This document shows, piece after piece, positions 1 to 10,850 of a DNA stretch of 64,000 bases (position 1 is the stretch's first letter; each line of letters begins with the position of its first letter). Below the pieces are notes generated by a model that saw nothing but the letters and a program-made list of their open reading frames with translations, was not told the DNA's origin and searched no databases. Source of the DNA: Erinaceus europaeus (Eukaryota > Chordata > Mammalia > Eulipotyphla > Erinaceidae); the NCBI RefSeq assembly GCF_950295315.1, contig NC_080171.1:91621516-91685515 (forward strand). Direction: 5' to 3'. Made by a program: the position numbers and the translations under genes.

Positions 1-164
1 ACTGTTTTCAAGGAGAGACCTTCAGGTCAAGATACCAAAGGGGAGGGATTTATTTTCTGACAGTTACAAGCAAGCACACAAAGAATACAGAAGGGTTATA
101 TCACAGAAAAGTTGACAATTCTAATTCTGAGCTGCCAATGAGCCTCAATAAAACAATGATGATA

Positions 165-350
165 ACTGTCAAGCATTGACTGGGTGCCACGGCTTTTCAT
201 TTATCATCTCATTTTAATCCACACAAATAACCCTGACAGAGGAATTACCACTTACTTGAAAGCAAACCCAAAGACCTGATGTGACTTGCCTACAGTTAGC
301 GATACAGTCGGTTGGTAATACAAGGATTCAATTGCAAAGATAGTCCAACA
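165..350 (+). mobile_element. MIR SINE fragment
   Basis: Diverged match to the mammal-wide MIR consensus: a TGGGTGCCA-type start, CATTTATCATCTCATTTTAA, then the ACTTGCC...GG region. Part of CDK5RAP2 intron 4. Confidence 0.65.
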
Positions 351-446
351 TTTCAGACTGCATCAAAAATACAATTTTAAAAAGAAATTAACATAAAAAA
401 AGAAAAGAAATTGAAATGAAGATAGCAAATCAGAATTTTGATTTTA

Positions 447-657
447 GGGGCCAGGTGGTGGCACCCCTGCTTGAGTGCACATGTTACAATATACAAGGAC
501 CCAGGTTTGAGCCCCCCGGTTCCCACCTGCAGGGGGAAAGCTTTGCCAAGTGAAGCAATGCTACAGGTGTCTTTCTGTTGCTCTATGTCACTATTTCTCC
601 CTTCCTTCTCAATTTCCGGCTGTCTCTATCAAATAAATAAAGATAATTTTTAAAAAA
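447..657 (+). mobile_element. SINE-B
   Basis: Complete head (GGGGCCAGGTGGTGGCACCC), pyrimidine-rich middle and AAATAAATAAAG tail. The direct repeat TTGATTTTA precedes it at about 437 and follows at about 658. Confidence 0.88.
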
Positions 658-687
658 TTGATTTTAAATAGAAAGACCCCTTTAAAA

Positions 688-1190
688 TTAACTTTATGAA
701 TTGTGCTGCTATGAACATAGGTGTACACAGATCATTTTGGTTGGGTGTTATGCAGTCCTTGAGGTATACCCCAAGGAGAGGAATTACTGGGTCATATGGA
801 AGGTCCATGTCTAGCCTTGTGAGAGTTCTCCAAACTGCTCTCCACAGAGGTTGGACCAATTTACATTCCCATCAGCAGTGCAGAAGGGTTCCTTTGTCCC
901 CAAAGCCTCAACAGCATTTGTTGCTGCTGTCCTTTTTGATGTATGCCATTCTCACAGGGGTGAGGTGGTATCTCAATGTTGTCTTTATTTGCATTTTTCT
1001 GACAATCAGTGACCTGAAGCAAGTTTTCATGTGTTTGTTAGCCTTTTGGATCTCTTCTATAGTAAATGTTCTGTTCATATCCTCTGCCCATTTTGGGATG
1101 GGGTCATTTGCTTTTTTGTTGCTAAGTTTATTGAGCTCTTTGTATATTTTGGTGATTAGTCTCTTATCTGATGTCTGGCATGTGAAGATG
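688..1190 (-). mobile_element. L1 ORF2 C-terminal fragment
   Basis: On the minus strand part of this translates as [17 protein letters not shown], then [12 protein letters not shown], the conserved end of L1 ORF2. It is broken by stops and frameshifts and is a dead copy. It abuts an R-family repeat at about 1190. Confidence 0.85.
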
Positions 1191-1712
1191 CAAATGCCCT
1201 TTGGAATAGAACTAAAATATGCCTACTAGCTACCTACAAAACAGAGGACCCCCCCTTTCATCTGCACTATTCCAGCCCTTAGGTTCATGATTAGTCAACA
1301 ATTTGTTTGGCTTTATATGTTAACTCTCTTTTCAGTTACCAGGTTCCAGATGCTAGCTAGCATGATGCCAACCAGACTTCCCTGGAAAGACAATCCCACC
1401 AATGTGTCCTGGAGCTCTGATTTCCCAGAACCCCGCCCCACTAGGGAAAGAGAGAGGCAGGCTGGGAGTATGAATTGACCTGTCAACGCCCATGTTGGGC
1501 GGGGAAGCAATTACAGAAGCCAGACCTGCCACCTTCTGCATCCAACAATGACCTTGGGTCCATACTCCCAGAGGGTTAAAGAATAGAAAAGCTATCAAGG
1601 GAGGGGATGGGATACGGAGTTCTGGTGGTGGGAACTGTGTAGAGTTGTATCCCTCTTTATCCTATGGTTTTGTCAGTGTTTCCTTTTTATAAATAAAATT
1701 TTTAAAAAATTA
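1190..1712 (+). mobile_element. R-family repeat, 3' half
   Basis: Shares TGATTAGTCAACAATTTGTT, GAAGCAATTACAGAAGCCAG and CATACTCCCAGAGGG with copies at 22.4 kb, 29.6 kb and others, and ends TTTATAAATAAAATTTTT. An A-rich end suggests a retroposon, but I do not recognise a named family. Confidence 0.7.
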
Positions 1713-1886
1713 ACTTCACATCTCTTTGCTTAATATTAAGGTCATACTATTATCTTTCCACACCCCATAATCAATTCAAACTAAGTGACAGTAGCTCTTT
1801 CTATTCACACTGACTCTGAGACAAATATTAATCAAACTTCTGCTTAGAAAGACACCAGGAACAGCAGTCAGAAGTGAGGCACTCAC

Positions 1887-1997
1887 TGTTTTATAGAGGT
1901 GTTCCGTGGGGGCATCAAATTCCTGTTGCATTCTCTCCTCAAGGAAATAAATGCGGAGCTTTAGGTTAAAGTTTTCTTTCTTTAATTCAGTGATTTG
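1887..1997 (-). CDS. CDK5RAP2: CDK5RAP2 coding exon 4 (core of CM1 motif)
   Basis: A 111-bp exon on the minus strand (37 codons) between TTTATTTTTCAG|CAA and ACA|GTGAGTG. It encodes residues 66-102, starting QITELKKENFNLKLRIYFLE and ending PTEHLYKT. This is the heptad-rich core of CM1. Phe75, which in the human protein is essential for gamma-tubulin-complex binding, is present at the same position. Differences from human sit after the helix (EFDAPTEHLYKT against EFHGPTEHIYKT). The next exon lies beyond position 1, so the gene leaves the window here. The exon is only about 20 bp from the edge of an R-family repeat, so the 3' splice acceptor and an interspersed repeat are close neighbours. Confidence 0.97.
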
Positions 1998-2014
1998 CTG
2001 AAAAATAAACATAG

Positions 2015-3035
2015 AAGGACTATCAAAATTAAGGTCAGAGAAATCCAGCAGAGATGCAATTACAGAAGCCAGAACTCCTTCCTTCTGCACCCCAAAAAAC
2101 AATTTTGATCCATACTCCCAGTAGGGGAGAAGAGATAGGAGGAACAGGATAAGAGAAAGCTCTGAACTCCAGCTCCTCCAGGTCCCAGAGAAAGAGGACA
2201 AAAAGGGGAGAGATATTTGGATGTAGTAACAGTGTTATGTGGCCTGCAGGGGGAGAGACTATTGGGGGGAAATTATGTACAAATGTAGACAGATAGTTGT
2301 AGAGATGACAGCCCAAGTCTGCAACCTTAGGAAAACCCTGGGGAGAGACTTCCGGAGGCGGGGCTACAAGCAGCAGCAGATCTGTTTCTCTCCTCTCCTC
2401 TCCTCTCCTCTCCGGGATCAACTAGGAATACCAAAGGAAACCACCTGGGACTGAAACAAGACAGGACTAGAACGACTACAGGAACCCACCAAATCACCGG
2501 TGAGTGCAAACACGTGGCTGGTGACAAAGAGGAGCCTAGGAAGAGACTAAGTGGCTGGTAACAATCCTAAACTCTATCAGTTGAGACACCACCCACCAAC
2601 ACGGGGACAGCTGAAGGGAGAAGAGGACTCCCTGGAGACTTACCAAGTGCAACTCTGAGTCTCCATTGCTATTGCCCTCAAAATCTGGAGCAGCGGCAGG
2701 GAGGGACACCAGGACAGAGATCTAACCAGGAAATTCAGGAGAAGACCTATACCTTGGTGGCATAGCTATGGGGCTGTGAAAGTCTCTTTGCATAACCACG
2801 GGACTATCTCTGCCACACCCTGCCTTATCTCTTGGTCAGGAATCAGTGATTAAATTAGAAGCCCTCAGGCTCCCATAGCCTACAAAGAAAAAAAAAAAAT
2901 GAGGCTTAGGAAAACCGTGGTCATTTGCAACAGAAAGACTTGGATTTCCGAACTCCGGTAGTGAGAGTGACGTGGAAGTATGCCCCTGTTGTCATGTAAT
3001 TTTGTAAATTAATAATGAATCACTAATATAAAAAT
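2015..3035 (+). mobile_element. R-family repeat, interrupted by a 0.56-kb retroposon
   Basis: R sequence runs from the intron side of exon 4 (GATGCAATTACAGAAGCCAG) to about 2338 and resumes at about 2906, ending AATGAATCACTAATATAAAA. The gap is a later insertion flanked by a 15-bp duplication. Confidence 0.7.
2339..2905 (+). mobile_element. Retroposon with GC-rich start, possibly L1 5'-end derived
   Basis: Bounded by CTTAGGAAAACCCTG (2325-2339) and CTTAGGAAAACCGTG (about 2906-2920), one mismatch, with an A-rich tail at 2889-2900. The 5' part is GC-rich (ACTTCCGGAGGCGGGGCTAC, then CAGCAGCAGATC and five TCTCC units), unlike any other repeat here, and resembles an L1 5' UTR in character. No open reading frame of note. 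The L1 assignment is inference. Confidence 0.6.
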
Positions 3036-3044
3036 GTAATAAAA

Positions 3045-3324
3045 GGGAGTCGGGTGGTAGCGCAGTGGATTAAGTGCAGGCAGCGCCAAGCGCAAGGACC
3101 GGCGTAAGGATTCCAGTTCTAGCCCCCTGCTCCCCACCTGCAGGGGGGTTGCTTCACAAGCGGTGAGGCAGGTCTGCAGGTGTCTCTCTTTCTCTCTTCC
3201 TCTGTCTTCCCTTCTGCTCTCCATTTCTCTCTGTCCTATCCAACAACGACACCACCAACAACAACAATAACTACAACAATAAAAAAAAAAAGGGCAACAA
3301 AAGGAAATAAATATTTTTTTTAAA
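3045..3324 (+). mobile_element. SINE-A
   Basis: Young-type head (GGGAGTCGGGTGGTAGCGCA), intact tRNA-like A and B box region, and CAACAACGACACCACCAACA tail. Confidence 0.92.
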
Positions 3325-3505
3325 GTTTTTTAAAAAAAGAAAGTAAGGTCAAAAGGATGTTATCTGCTTTAATCCCCATAGTTTTCAAGGCTAGATGTGA
3401 ATTGAAATGTTAAATGTTAGAAAAGCTTAGCTTTGCTACATTTGTACCAACCCACCATGAAAGAACAGTGATCCCTAGCAATGAAACAGAATTAAAGAAT
3501 AAAGC

Positions 3506-3775
3506 GGGGGCCTGGGTGATGGCGCACCAGGTTAAGCGTACAATGTATGAAGCACAAGTACCGAGTAAGGATCCTGGTTCCAGGGGGGTCGCTTCACAAG
3601 CAGTGAAACAGGGGTGCAGGTGTCTTATCTTTCTCTCTCCCTAACTCCCCCTCCTCTCTCAATTTCTCTCTATTCTATCCAATGAAAAGAAAAAATGGCC
3701 ACCAGGAGCAATGGATTTGTAGTGCAGGCACAGAGCCCCAGTGACAACCCAGAGGCAAAAATAAACAAATAAAAG
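3506..3775 (+). mobile_element. SINE-A2
   Basis: Head GGGGGCCTGGGTGATGGCGC, an internal deletion around the B box, then the GGCCACCAGGAGCAATGG block and A/T-rich tail. Confidence 0.85.
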
Positions 3776-3857
3776 ACTAAAGCATACAAACTTTAAACTT
3801 TATCCATGTCAGCTGAATAATACTGATGAAATAAAACCTCTAAAATAAGAACTATTG

Positions 3858-4000
3858 TGATCCAGGAGGTGGCACAGCAATAAAGCAATGGAATCTCCAG
3901 CATGAAGTCCTGAGTTCAATCCCCAGCAGTACATATTCCAGATGCCTGGCTCTTTTCTTCTCTCCTCCTATCTTTCTCATAAGTAAATAAATAAAATACA
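3858..4000 (+). mobile_element. SINE-D
   Basis: GATCCAGGAGGTGGCACAGC head, CCTGAGTTCAATCCCCAGCA B-box region and CTTTCTCATAAGTAAATAAA tail. Confidence 0.8.
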
Positions 4001-4297
4001 CAAATTATCAAACTTCACAAAAAAAGAAAAAAAATTGAACTACCTTATATTTATTTTCAAGATTAAATATTTCAAACCCAGGTGGTTTCAGTAGCAATTT
4101 CTACCAAATATTTCATGTAGAGTTAATATCAATGAATTATGTGTAACCACTTGTAGAAAATAGAAAAGAATTTTTCAACTTTATGAGGACTGCACTACCT
4201 CAATAACCAAAGCAATACAAAAATATTAAAAACTATAAACTAAATCCATCATGAAAATACACCCCAAGAAAATCCTCAGCTAAGTTTTAGGAAAAAA

Positions 4298-4435
4298 TAG
4301 GGCGGGTGTGCATATGGTTATGCAAACAGACTGTCATGCTGAGGTTCCAAAGTCCCAGGTTCAATCACCATAAGCCAGATCTAATAAGTGCTCTGGTTAA
4401 AAAAAGAAAAAGAAAAAAGGAAAGAAAAAAAAAAA
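4298..4435 (+). mobile_element. SINE-C inside old L1
   Basis: ATATGGTTATGCAAACAGAC and CCAAAGTCCCAGGTTCAATC are diagnostic of family C; ends in a mixed A/G tail. Confidence 0.75.
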
Positions 4436-4936
4436 GGTTAATTCAGTGTTCAAAAAGATAACTCACATAATTCACGAAGCCTTAAGAAAAAAAATATATG
4501 ACTATATCAACAGATGTAGAAATAGCATTTGGCAATTTGGCAAAACTACTCAAGATAAAAACTCAACAAACTTAAGAATTAAATGAAACTTCCTTAACCT
4601 GTTAAAGAACATGTACAAAAAAGGGGGGGAAGGCATTTAATTCAAGATGAAAAGCTGTGCGCCACTGCTCTGACATCAGGAGTAAGGAAAATATAATAAC
4701 AGATCCAGTATCAAAATTTCCACTCAACATTATATTTAAAGTCCTAGATAGCACACAAAGATAAACAAAGAGGGAAATAAAAGGTACTAAGATTAGACAA
4801 AAACAAATAAAACCACCCCTAGTACCCCTAGAAGCAAATGACATGATCAACTAAGTAAAATTCCATGGTATTCACAAAAAAGCTCCTAAAACTCATAAAT
4901 CAATTTACTAAAGCCAACATACAAATCTCAATTGTA

Positions 4937-5082
4937 ACTTTTTTTAAATTATCTTTATTTATTTCTTGGCTAGAGACAGCCAGAATTCAAGGACGGGAAG
5001 ATAGAAAGGGAGAGAGACAGAGAGACACCTGCAGCCCCACTTCACCACTCGCAAAGCTTTCCCCCTATAGGTGGGGACCGGA
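4937..5082 (-). mobile_element. SINE-B, head-truncated, in old L1
   Basis: Reverse orientation: TTATCTTTATTTATTTCTTG, purine-rich body, then CTTTCCCCCTATAGGTGGGG. Flanked by a perfect 16-bp duplication, ACAAATCTCAATTGTA, on both sides. Confidence 0.88.
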
Positions 5083-5189
5083 CAAATCTCAATTGTATTT
5101 TAGTATTAATAAAAATCAGTTGGAAAATCAAAAAATGTAAGTACCATTCACATTAAAACTTAAAAATGTGAAATTAGACTTAAGTAATG

Positions 5190-5470
5190 AGGGGCCAGGG
5201 AAACAGCTCACCCAGTAATGTACACACTTTGCCATGTGCAAGGACCCAGGTCTGAAGCTAGAAACCCACTGGAGTATCATACACAGCATCAAGAGAAACC
5301 TCAAGAATGATGGAGGGTTGCTGTAGTTTTTCTCCATCCCCTGCCTCAACATCCCCCTCACCCCATTCTTTTACTTCTTTGTACTTGAAATTAAAAGGAA
5401 GAAAATGTCAACCATGAGTAGTGAAATCATGCAGATGCAAATCCACAGCCCTGAAAATAATAACTAAGTG
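5190..5470 (+). mobile_element. SINE-E inside old L1
   Basis: Head GGGGCCAGGGAAACAGCTCA and a TGCAAGGACCCAGGT B-box region; the 3' half carries the ATCATGCAGATGCAAA block typical of family E. Confidence 0.65.
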
Positions 5471-5821
5471 ATGAGATATATATTAAATTCATGGACTGGA
5501 AGACTCAGTTATAAAGATGTCAACTCTCTCCAAGCTGACCTATAGCTTTAGCACAATCCAGTCAAAATTCCCACAGGATTTGTTTTTAGATAGACATTAA
5601 TCACAAATTTTATTCAGAACAATAAACGCTATGAGTGGATACAATGTTGAAAAGGAATCCTATGAAGCAGAACAGAAATGGACCTACTGATTTTTGACAA
5701 AGGTGCACAGACAATTCAATGGAGAATAATCCTCATTTTCAACAAATGGGGTTGGGACAATTGTGTACCTATAAATAATAAACTTCAGCCAAAACCTGAT
5801 AATTAAAATTCTTTTTTGTGT

Positions 5822-6153
5822 GTGTGTGGGGGCGGGGGGGTTATTATCACTAGGGCTCACTATGAATCCACTGCTCTTGGAGGCCATTTTTTTCCCCAAT
5901 TTGTTGCCCTTGTTGCTGTATTTATCGTTATTGTTGTCACTGCTGTTGTTACACAGGACAGAGAGAAATCTAGAGAGGAAGGGAAGACAGAAAGGGGGAG
6001 AGAAAGATAGACACCTGCAGACCTGCTTCACTGTTTGTGAAGCGACCCCCCCCCCCCCAGGTGGGGAGCTGGGGGCTCGAACTGGGATCATTACGCCAGT
6101 CCTTGAGCTTCACACCATATGCACTTAACCCACTGAGCTACTGCCTGGCCCCC
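5822..6153 (-). mobile_element. SINE-A2 inside old L1
   Basis: Reverse complement of a full A2 element, from the GTGTGTGTGG-interrupted tail to the head CCTGGCCCC. A run of 12 C (G on the element strand) lies at about 6047-6058 in the B-box area. Confidence 0.9.
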
Positions 6154-6331
6154 AATACTTTAAATTCTTATTCTCTATTGGTGTAAACCAGTCTACTCTC
6201 CATGGAAAATAGTATGGAGGTTGCTCAACTATTATATATCAGTGTAGGATCAGCAAAATAGTTTTAGCTCAAGCCAGTTCCCCAAGATGTTTAGGAAGCT
6301 TCAATGCTGTGGTTTTTTTCCCCCTACCCTT

Positions 6332-6356
6332 TCTTCTCTCTCTCTCTCTCTCTCTC
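6332..6356. repeat. (CT)n run
   Basis: Short pure CT tract next to a D element. Confidence 0.8.
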
Positions 6357-6374
6357 CTATATTTTATCTGTTTT

Positions 6375-6530
6375 TAAAGATATTATTTATTTATTTTTTA
6401 ATGAGAGGGATAGGAGGAGAGACATAAAGAACCAGACATCACTCTGGCACATGTGCTGCCGGGGATCAAACTCAGGACCTCATGCTTGAGAGTCTAGTGC
6501 TTTATCTACTGCACCACCTCCTGGACAGCC
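6375..6530 (-). mobile_element. SINE-D
   Basis: Reverse orientation: TTATTTATTTTTTAATGAGA, AACCAGACATCACTCTGGCA, TCATGCTTGAGAGTCTAGTG, CACCTCCTGGAC. Confidence 0.85.
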
Positions 6531-6599
6531 CTATCTCTTTATATCTATGTGAAAAAAAAATCAGCTTGGAGTAATGAATACACAACCATGACCCCAAGA

Positions 6600-7478
6600 A
6601 AGAAAAATCCCTACTTCACTTTCCTCATTAATCTAAGTCCAACCATGTCAGATAAAGTAAGAACTGCAAAAGCTGGATATGGGCAAGAAACCAGCACACT
6701 CTAATGATGGCCCTTTTGGTCACTACCAGGCCACCCTAGTCCAGGGCCCTAGTCAGGGAAATCCTTGGATTCTCACATAGATATGATGAGCCTAGACCTC
6801 TAACAGATCCCTCTCTCCACCATCACTGGTCATCTCCATCAGGAACATCATAAACACTCTTGTGGGCCTCTACAGGACATTGCCCTTATGGTAGAACAAC
6901 TATAGCAACTGCCCCACTCTCCAAAGGGAGGCTGGGTCAACATACTCTGCCACTTGAAATGAGTGCAGCCTAGAATGTTCCTAGCTATGACCATGGAACG
7001 TGAGCTCAAACCAACAGGGATGCAGAGATTCCACAGGCTCCTGTGCTAACTATGGGCCCAAGCAAGATCAGATCAATTGGGTTTACAATTAATGGTATTA
7101 ACATACTTTTCCCATATTTGGCAGCTTCTCTCTGCCCTTATCCAGCTTTCTAGTCCCATTTCCAATTGTGACACCATCTTCCCAGACAATATTCCTAGTG
7201 CACCTGCATGTTAGGGAAAGACAGAAACAAGCTGGGAGTATGGATTGACCTGCCAATGCCCAGCCCAGTTCAGCAGAGAAGCAATTACAGAAGCCAGACG
7301 TTCCACCTCTGTACCCCATAAAGATCTTTGGTCCATAGTCCCAATGGGATAAAGAATAGGTAAACTTCCAATGGAGGGGAGGGTATATGGAACTCTGCTG
7401 GTAGAAACTGTATGGAATTGTACACCTCTTATACCACAATCTTGTCAATCATTATTAAATCACTAATAAAAAATTATA
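6600..7478 (+). mobile_element. R-family repeat, near full length for its 5' half plus 3' end
   Basis: Contains CTGCAAAAGCTGGATATGGG, CTGGTCATCTCCATCAGGAA, AATCAGATCAATTGGG-type sequence, then GAAGCAATTACAGAAGCCAG and the end ATTATTAAATCACTAATAAA. Parallel copies start at about 7758 and 28975. Confidence 0.75.
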
Positions 7479-7535
7479 AAGAAAGGAAGGAAGGAAGAAA
7501 GAAAGAAAGGGAGAAAGGATGAATGGAAGGAAGGC
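7478..7535. repeat. (GGAA)n / (GAAA)n tract
   Basis: Purine tetramer tract that grew from the A-rich end of the preceding R element. Confidence 0.85.
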
Positions 7536-7700
7536 CAATCCATCTACAAGATGATCCAGCAATTCTACTCCCAGGTATCTTCTGAAGAACACAAAAATAT
7601 TAATCTGAAAAAATACATGCATTCCTATGTTCACTACTTGCTCTATTTACAAAAGTAAAAGCAGATACCTCAAGACCAGACTCCATAAACCTAATATCAT
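7535..7700 (+). mobile_element. L1 ORF2 3' fragment
   Basis: Contains CCAGCAATTCTACTCCCAGG and CATGCATTCCTATGTTCACT, the signature of the L1 ORF2 C-terminal coding region; degenerate. Confidence 0.7.
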
Positions 7701-8216
7701 CTTGGTAATAACAAACAGCATTCAAGGCCTTAACAACTGGAAGAAAGTTTAAGCTTGTCAGTTAGAGAAAGGACTACAGAAACTGGATAGGGGCATGAAA
7801 CTGTCACACTTAATGATGGTCATTTTGGAGTCTCAGTCAGGGAATCCTTGGATTCCTCCATAGAGATTATGGGCCTAGACCTCTAAGGGATCCCCCTGTT
7901 TGCCACTGTTGGTCACTTCCATCAGGAACGTCCTCATTAACTCTTTTGTGGGCCTCTGTAGGACCTTACCCTCGATATAAACTAAACTGGTAAGAACTGC
8001 CCCACTCTCTGGACAGGCTGAGTCATTCTAATCTGCCACTTGAGGAATACTGGTCATGCCAATGTGTGCATCCTAGAATATCCCCAGCTGTGACCATAGA
8101 CTGTAAGTTCAGACTAACATGGACTCAGAGGTTATACAAGCTCCTGTGCTAAATATGAATATATATGGGCCCCAGGTCAGATCAACATGGAATACAGGGG
8201 TGGGTGGGTAGGTAGG

Positions 8217-8218
<2 letters not shown>

Positions 8219-8247
<29 letters not shown>

Positions 8248-8317
8248 CTGTGTGTGTGTCTGTGTGTATCTGTCTGTGTCTGTGTAATCAATGTCGTAAA
8301 CAGGTGTGTGCGCACAA

Positions 8318-8349
<32 letters not shown>
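8219..8349. repeat. Compound (TG)n tracts
   Basis: Two TG tracts (about 8220-8283 and 8323-8349) with TC interruptions, separated by 40 bp. Confidence 0.92.
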
Positions 8350-8431
8350 TCCCAAGTATGGGAGCCACTTTCTGCCCTAATGCAACTCTGAAATTCCAGT
8401 CTCCATTTTGACAACATCCTCCCAAATAATT

Positions 8432-8723
8432 CTTTTTTTTTTTAAGTTTGTTCATTTGTTTGTTTGTTTTCTGTCTCCAGAGTTATCACTGGGGCTTAGT
8501 GTCAGCACTATGAATCCACTGCTCCTGGAAACCATCTTTCTTCCACTGTTGTTGTTACTGTTGTTTCTGCAATGGACAGAGAGAAACTGAGAGAGGAGGG
8601 GAAGACAGAGAGATAGACACATGCAGACCTGCTTCACCACTTGTGAATCAAACAGGGATCCTTGCACCGGTCCCTGTGCTTCACGCCATGTGCGCTTAAC
8701 CCACTGTGCTACCGCCTGGTTCC
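8432..8723 (-). mobile_element. SINE-A2 in R
   Basis: Reverse-orientation element flanked by a 10-bp duplication CCCAAATAAT (8422-8431 and 8724-8733). Confidence 0.92.
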
Positions 8724-9339
8724 CCCAAATAATATTTCTAGTCCACTTTCATGTTAGCTATTAAGCTGAAGCAAAGATTACTAAAGTCCTAGAGTTCTAG
8801 GAACATGCCTAAAATATACATCCTAGCTTCTTTCCACCTTAAGAGTCCCTACTCTAGTTGGCTCTAATCGTATTCTTTGTTCCTTCTTTATTAAACACTT
8901 TGTCCTGATTTAGATCTCACCATCTTTCAGCCACCCAGTTCCAGATGCTACTATAATCCCATCCTGAACTCCCTGGCAGTGACTTTGTCAAGTGTCCTGG
9001 ACCCTTCTCTCTCCAGAGCCCAACTATTAGGGAACATTCATATCAGATAAGCCAGTACCTGAAAGACCCTGTTTCCAGTAAGCTATCTGAATATTCCTCA
9101 AACATAGCTAGGATAAAAGGCCACAGACTGAGGATAACCAAAGCTCCTGGACATTTAATGTAACTTAACCTTCGTTACATAAGAGGCTATCAGGAAGCTT
9201 ACTGATAAATAGCAGTTACATGCTGAGTTTAAACCTGCTATCTTTAGATTAAGTTCCACACCCTGTGTTTTAAGTAGTTTTAATCATTATTAAACCATAC
9301 TAAAAATATATATTAAATTTAAAAAGAAGAACACATGAG

Positions 9340-9394
9340 AGGAGGGGAGCTGGAAGATAACTCACCCAGTTGAGCACAAGACCTGTCTATGTAT

Positions 9395-9429
<35 letters not shown>

Positions 9430-9680
9430 CTATCAATTCCTGGGTTCGAGTCCCACCACCACATGGGAGCACCACAGACTGCACTAGGAGGTGAAAATTC
9501 CATAGATGGTGGTGTAATGCAGTGCTGCATCTCTTCTTCTGTTTCTCTCACACAAACACTCTCAGAGAAACAAATGAGGAAAACATTGGGCTGAGACAGC
9601 CTCTCAGTGGTGGTACTGTATAAGTGCTAGGCCTTGGGTTCAACCCAAGAGCCTCATAAAAAAAATAATAATAATAAAAT
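9340..9680 (+). mobile_element. SINE-E with internal (TATT)n
   Basis: GGAGCTGGAAGATAACTCAC head, a (TATT)n tract at 9390-9429 in the head, then CACCACCACATGGGAGCACC and an ATAATAATAATAAA tail. Confidence 0.7.
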
Positions 9681-9719
9681 ATGCAGGAGAAAACCTTTGG
9701 ATTCTAATACTTGGCAAAG

Positions 9720-9785
9720 AGAGAGAGACAGAGAAACAGTGTGTGAGTGTGTGTGGACACCTACATATATACACACACACACACA
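9720..9785. repeat. GA and TG/CA dinucleotide tracts
   Basis: GAGAGAGACAGAG then GTGTGAGTGTGTG and (AC)7 within 65 bp; low-complexity. Confidence 0.7.
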
Positions 9786-10056
9786 AGTTTCCAAAGCAAT
9801 GAATAAAAAAATTCTTTTTCAGCCAACCAACTGGGCTTCATCAAAATTTAAATTTTTTGCTTTGAGAACACAGTATTAAGAGAGTGAAAAGATAAGCTAC
9901 ATACTGGGAGAAAATATTTGCAAACATATATCCCACTCAGGAATTATATCTAAGTGTATTAATAACTCTGAAAACATAACTGTAAGAAAACAATCCAATC
10001 TTAAAAAGCAAAGAGACAAAAGATTTAAGAAATTTCACTGTAGAAGACAGAAAGAT

Positions 10057-10362
10057 GGGGAGTCGGGCCGTACAGTAGCGGGTTAAGCGCAGGCGGCACA
10101 AAGCGCAAGGACAGGCATAAGCATCCCAGTTCAAGACCCCGGCTCCCCACCTGCAGGGGAGTCACTTCACAAACAGTGAAGCAGGTCTGCAGGTGTCTGT
10201 CTTTCTCTCCCCCTTTCTGTCTTCCCCTCCTCTCTCCATTTCTCTTTGTCCTATCCAACAACAACATCAGTAACAACAACAATAATAACTATAACAACAA
10301 TGAAAAACAACAGGGGCAAGAAAAGGGAAAATAAATAAAATAAATAAATATTTTTTAAAAGT
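10057..10362 (+). mobile_element. SINE-A
   Basis: GGGGAGTCGGGCCGTACAGT head with a small deletion in the A box, CAACAACAACATCAGTAACA tail. Confidence 0.92.
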
Positions 10363-10447
10363 TTAAAAGAAAAAAAAGAAGATATAATGATGGCAAATAA
10401 GCACAAGAAAGGATTTCCAGCAACTTTAACCATAAGAAAAATACAAA

Positions 10448-10612
10448 TCAGGGTCAGAGAAACAGCTGACCTAGCAAGAAGTCTATCTTAGCATGCAGGC
10501 CTACCACATAGAGGACCATGCCCTCTGGGAAGCTGTCTCTCTGTCCCTCTATCTGAAAAAGTTGGTTTAGAGAAATGAAATTATGCATGCATGAGGCATC
10601 AGTGATGCCCCC
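10448..10612 (+). mobile_element. SINE-E
   Basis: GGGTCAGAGAAACAGCTGAC head and a 3' half with TGAAATTATGCATGCATGAG; diverged. Confidence 0.6.
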
Positions 10613-10744
10613 CCAAAAAAAATATGTATATAAACAAATTTAAACCATAATGTGAGCACAGTGTACCTATTAGAACTGCTTAAAAGTTTTCTAGTTGACA
10701 AAACCAAATATTAGTGAGAATGTGGAAGCAAAGAGAATTCTTTT

Positions 10745-10850
10745 TTCTTTATTATTTATTTATTTATTTATTTATTATACCAGGGTTATCACTGGGGCTC
10801 TGTGCCTGCACAATAATCTTACTACTACCCCCAATGGGCTTTTTTTTCCT
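10745..10850 (-). mobile_element. SINE-A2 tail fragment
   Basis: CAGGGTTATCACTGGGGCTC followed by CCTGCACAATAATC; only the 3' end of the element remains, with (TTTA)n. Confidence 0.75.

Larger units (their letters stand above)
4020..6300 (+). mobile_element. Old L1 ORF2 (reverse-transcriptase region), split by four SINEs
   Basis: Several stretches resemble L1 ORF2 on the plus strand: the AACTACTCAAGATAAAAACT / CTTCCTTAACCTG run near 4540, GCAAATGACATGATCAAC near 4835 (the reverse-transcriptase catalytic region), and GGACTGGAAGACTCAGT near 5490. Frames are destroyed. SINEs at 4298-4435, 4937-5082, 5190-5470 and 5822-6153 interrupt it; removing them restores one continuous L1. Confidence 0.8.
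7758..9330 (+). mobile_element. R-family repeat, long copy interrupted by a SINE
   Basis: Starts with the same CTGG-GGGGC motif as the 6.65-kb copy and continues past a CA/TG tract (8220-8349) and a SINE (8432-8723) to the CAGCCACCCAGTTCCAGATG region found also at 1.3 and 22.5 kb, ending AATCATTATTAAACCATACT. It shows that the two sequence blocks seen separately elsewhere belong to one element. Confidence 0.65.

Noticed and set aside
2239..2454. Short frame across the GC-rich start at 2.34 kb as a gene or promoter
   Set aside because: It spans the junction of an R repeat and a retroposon with target duplications.
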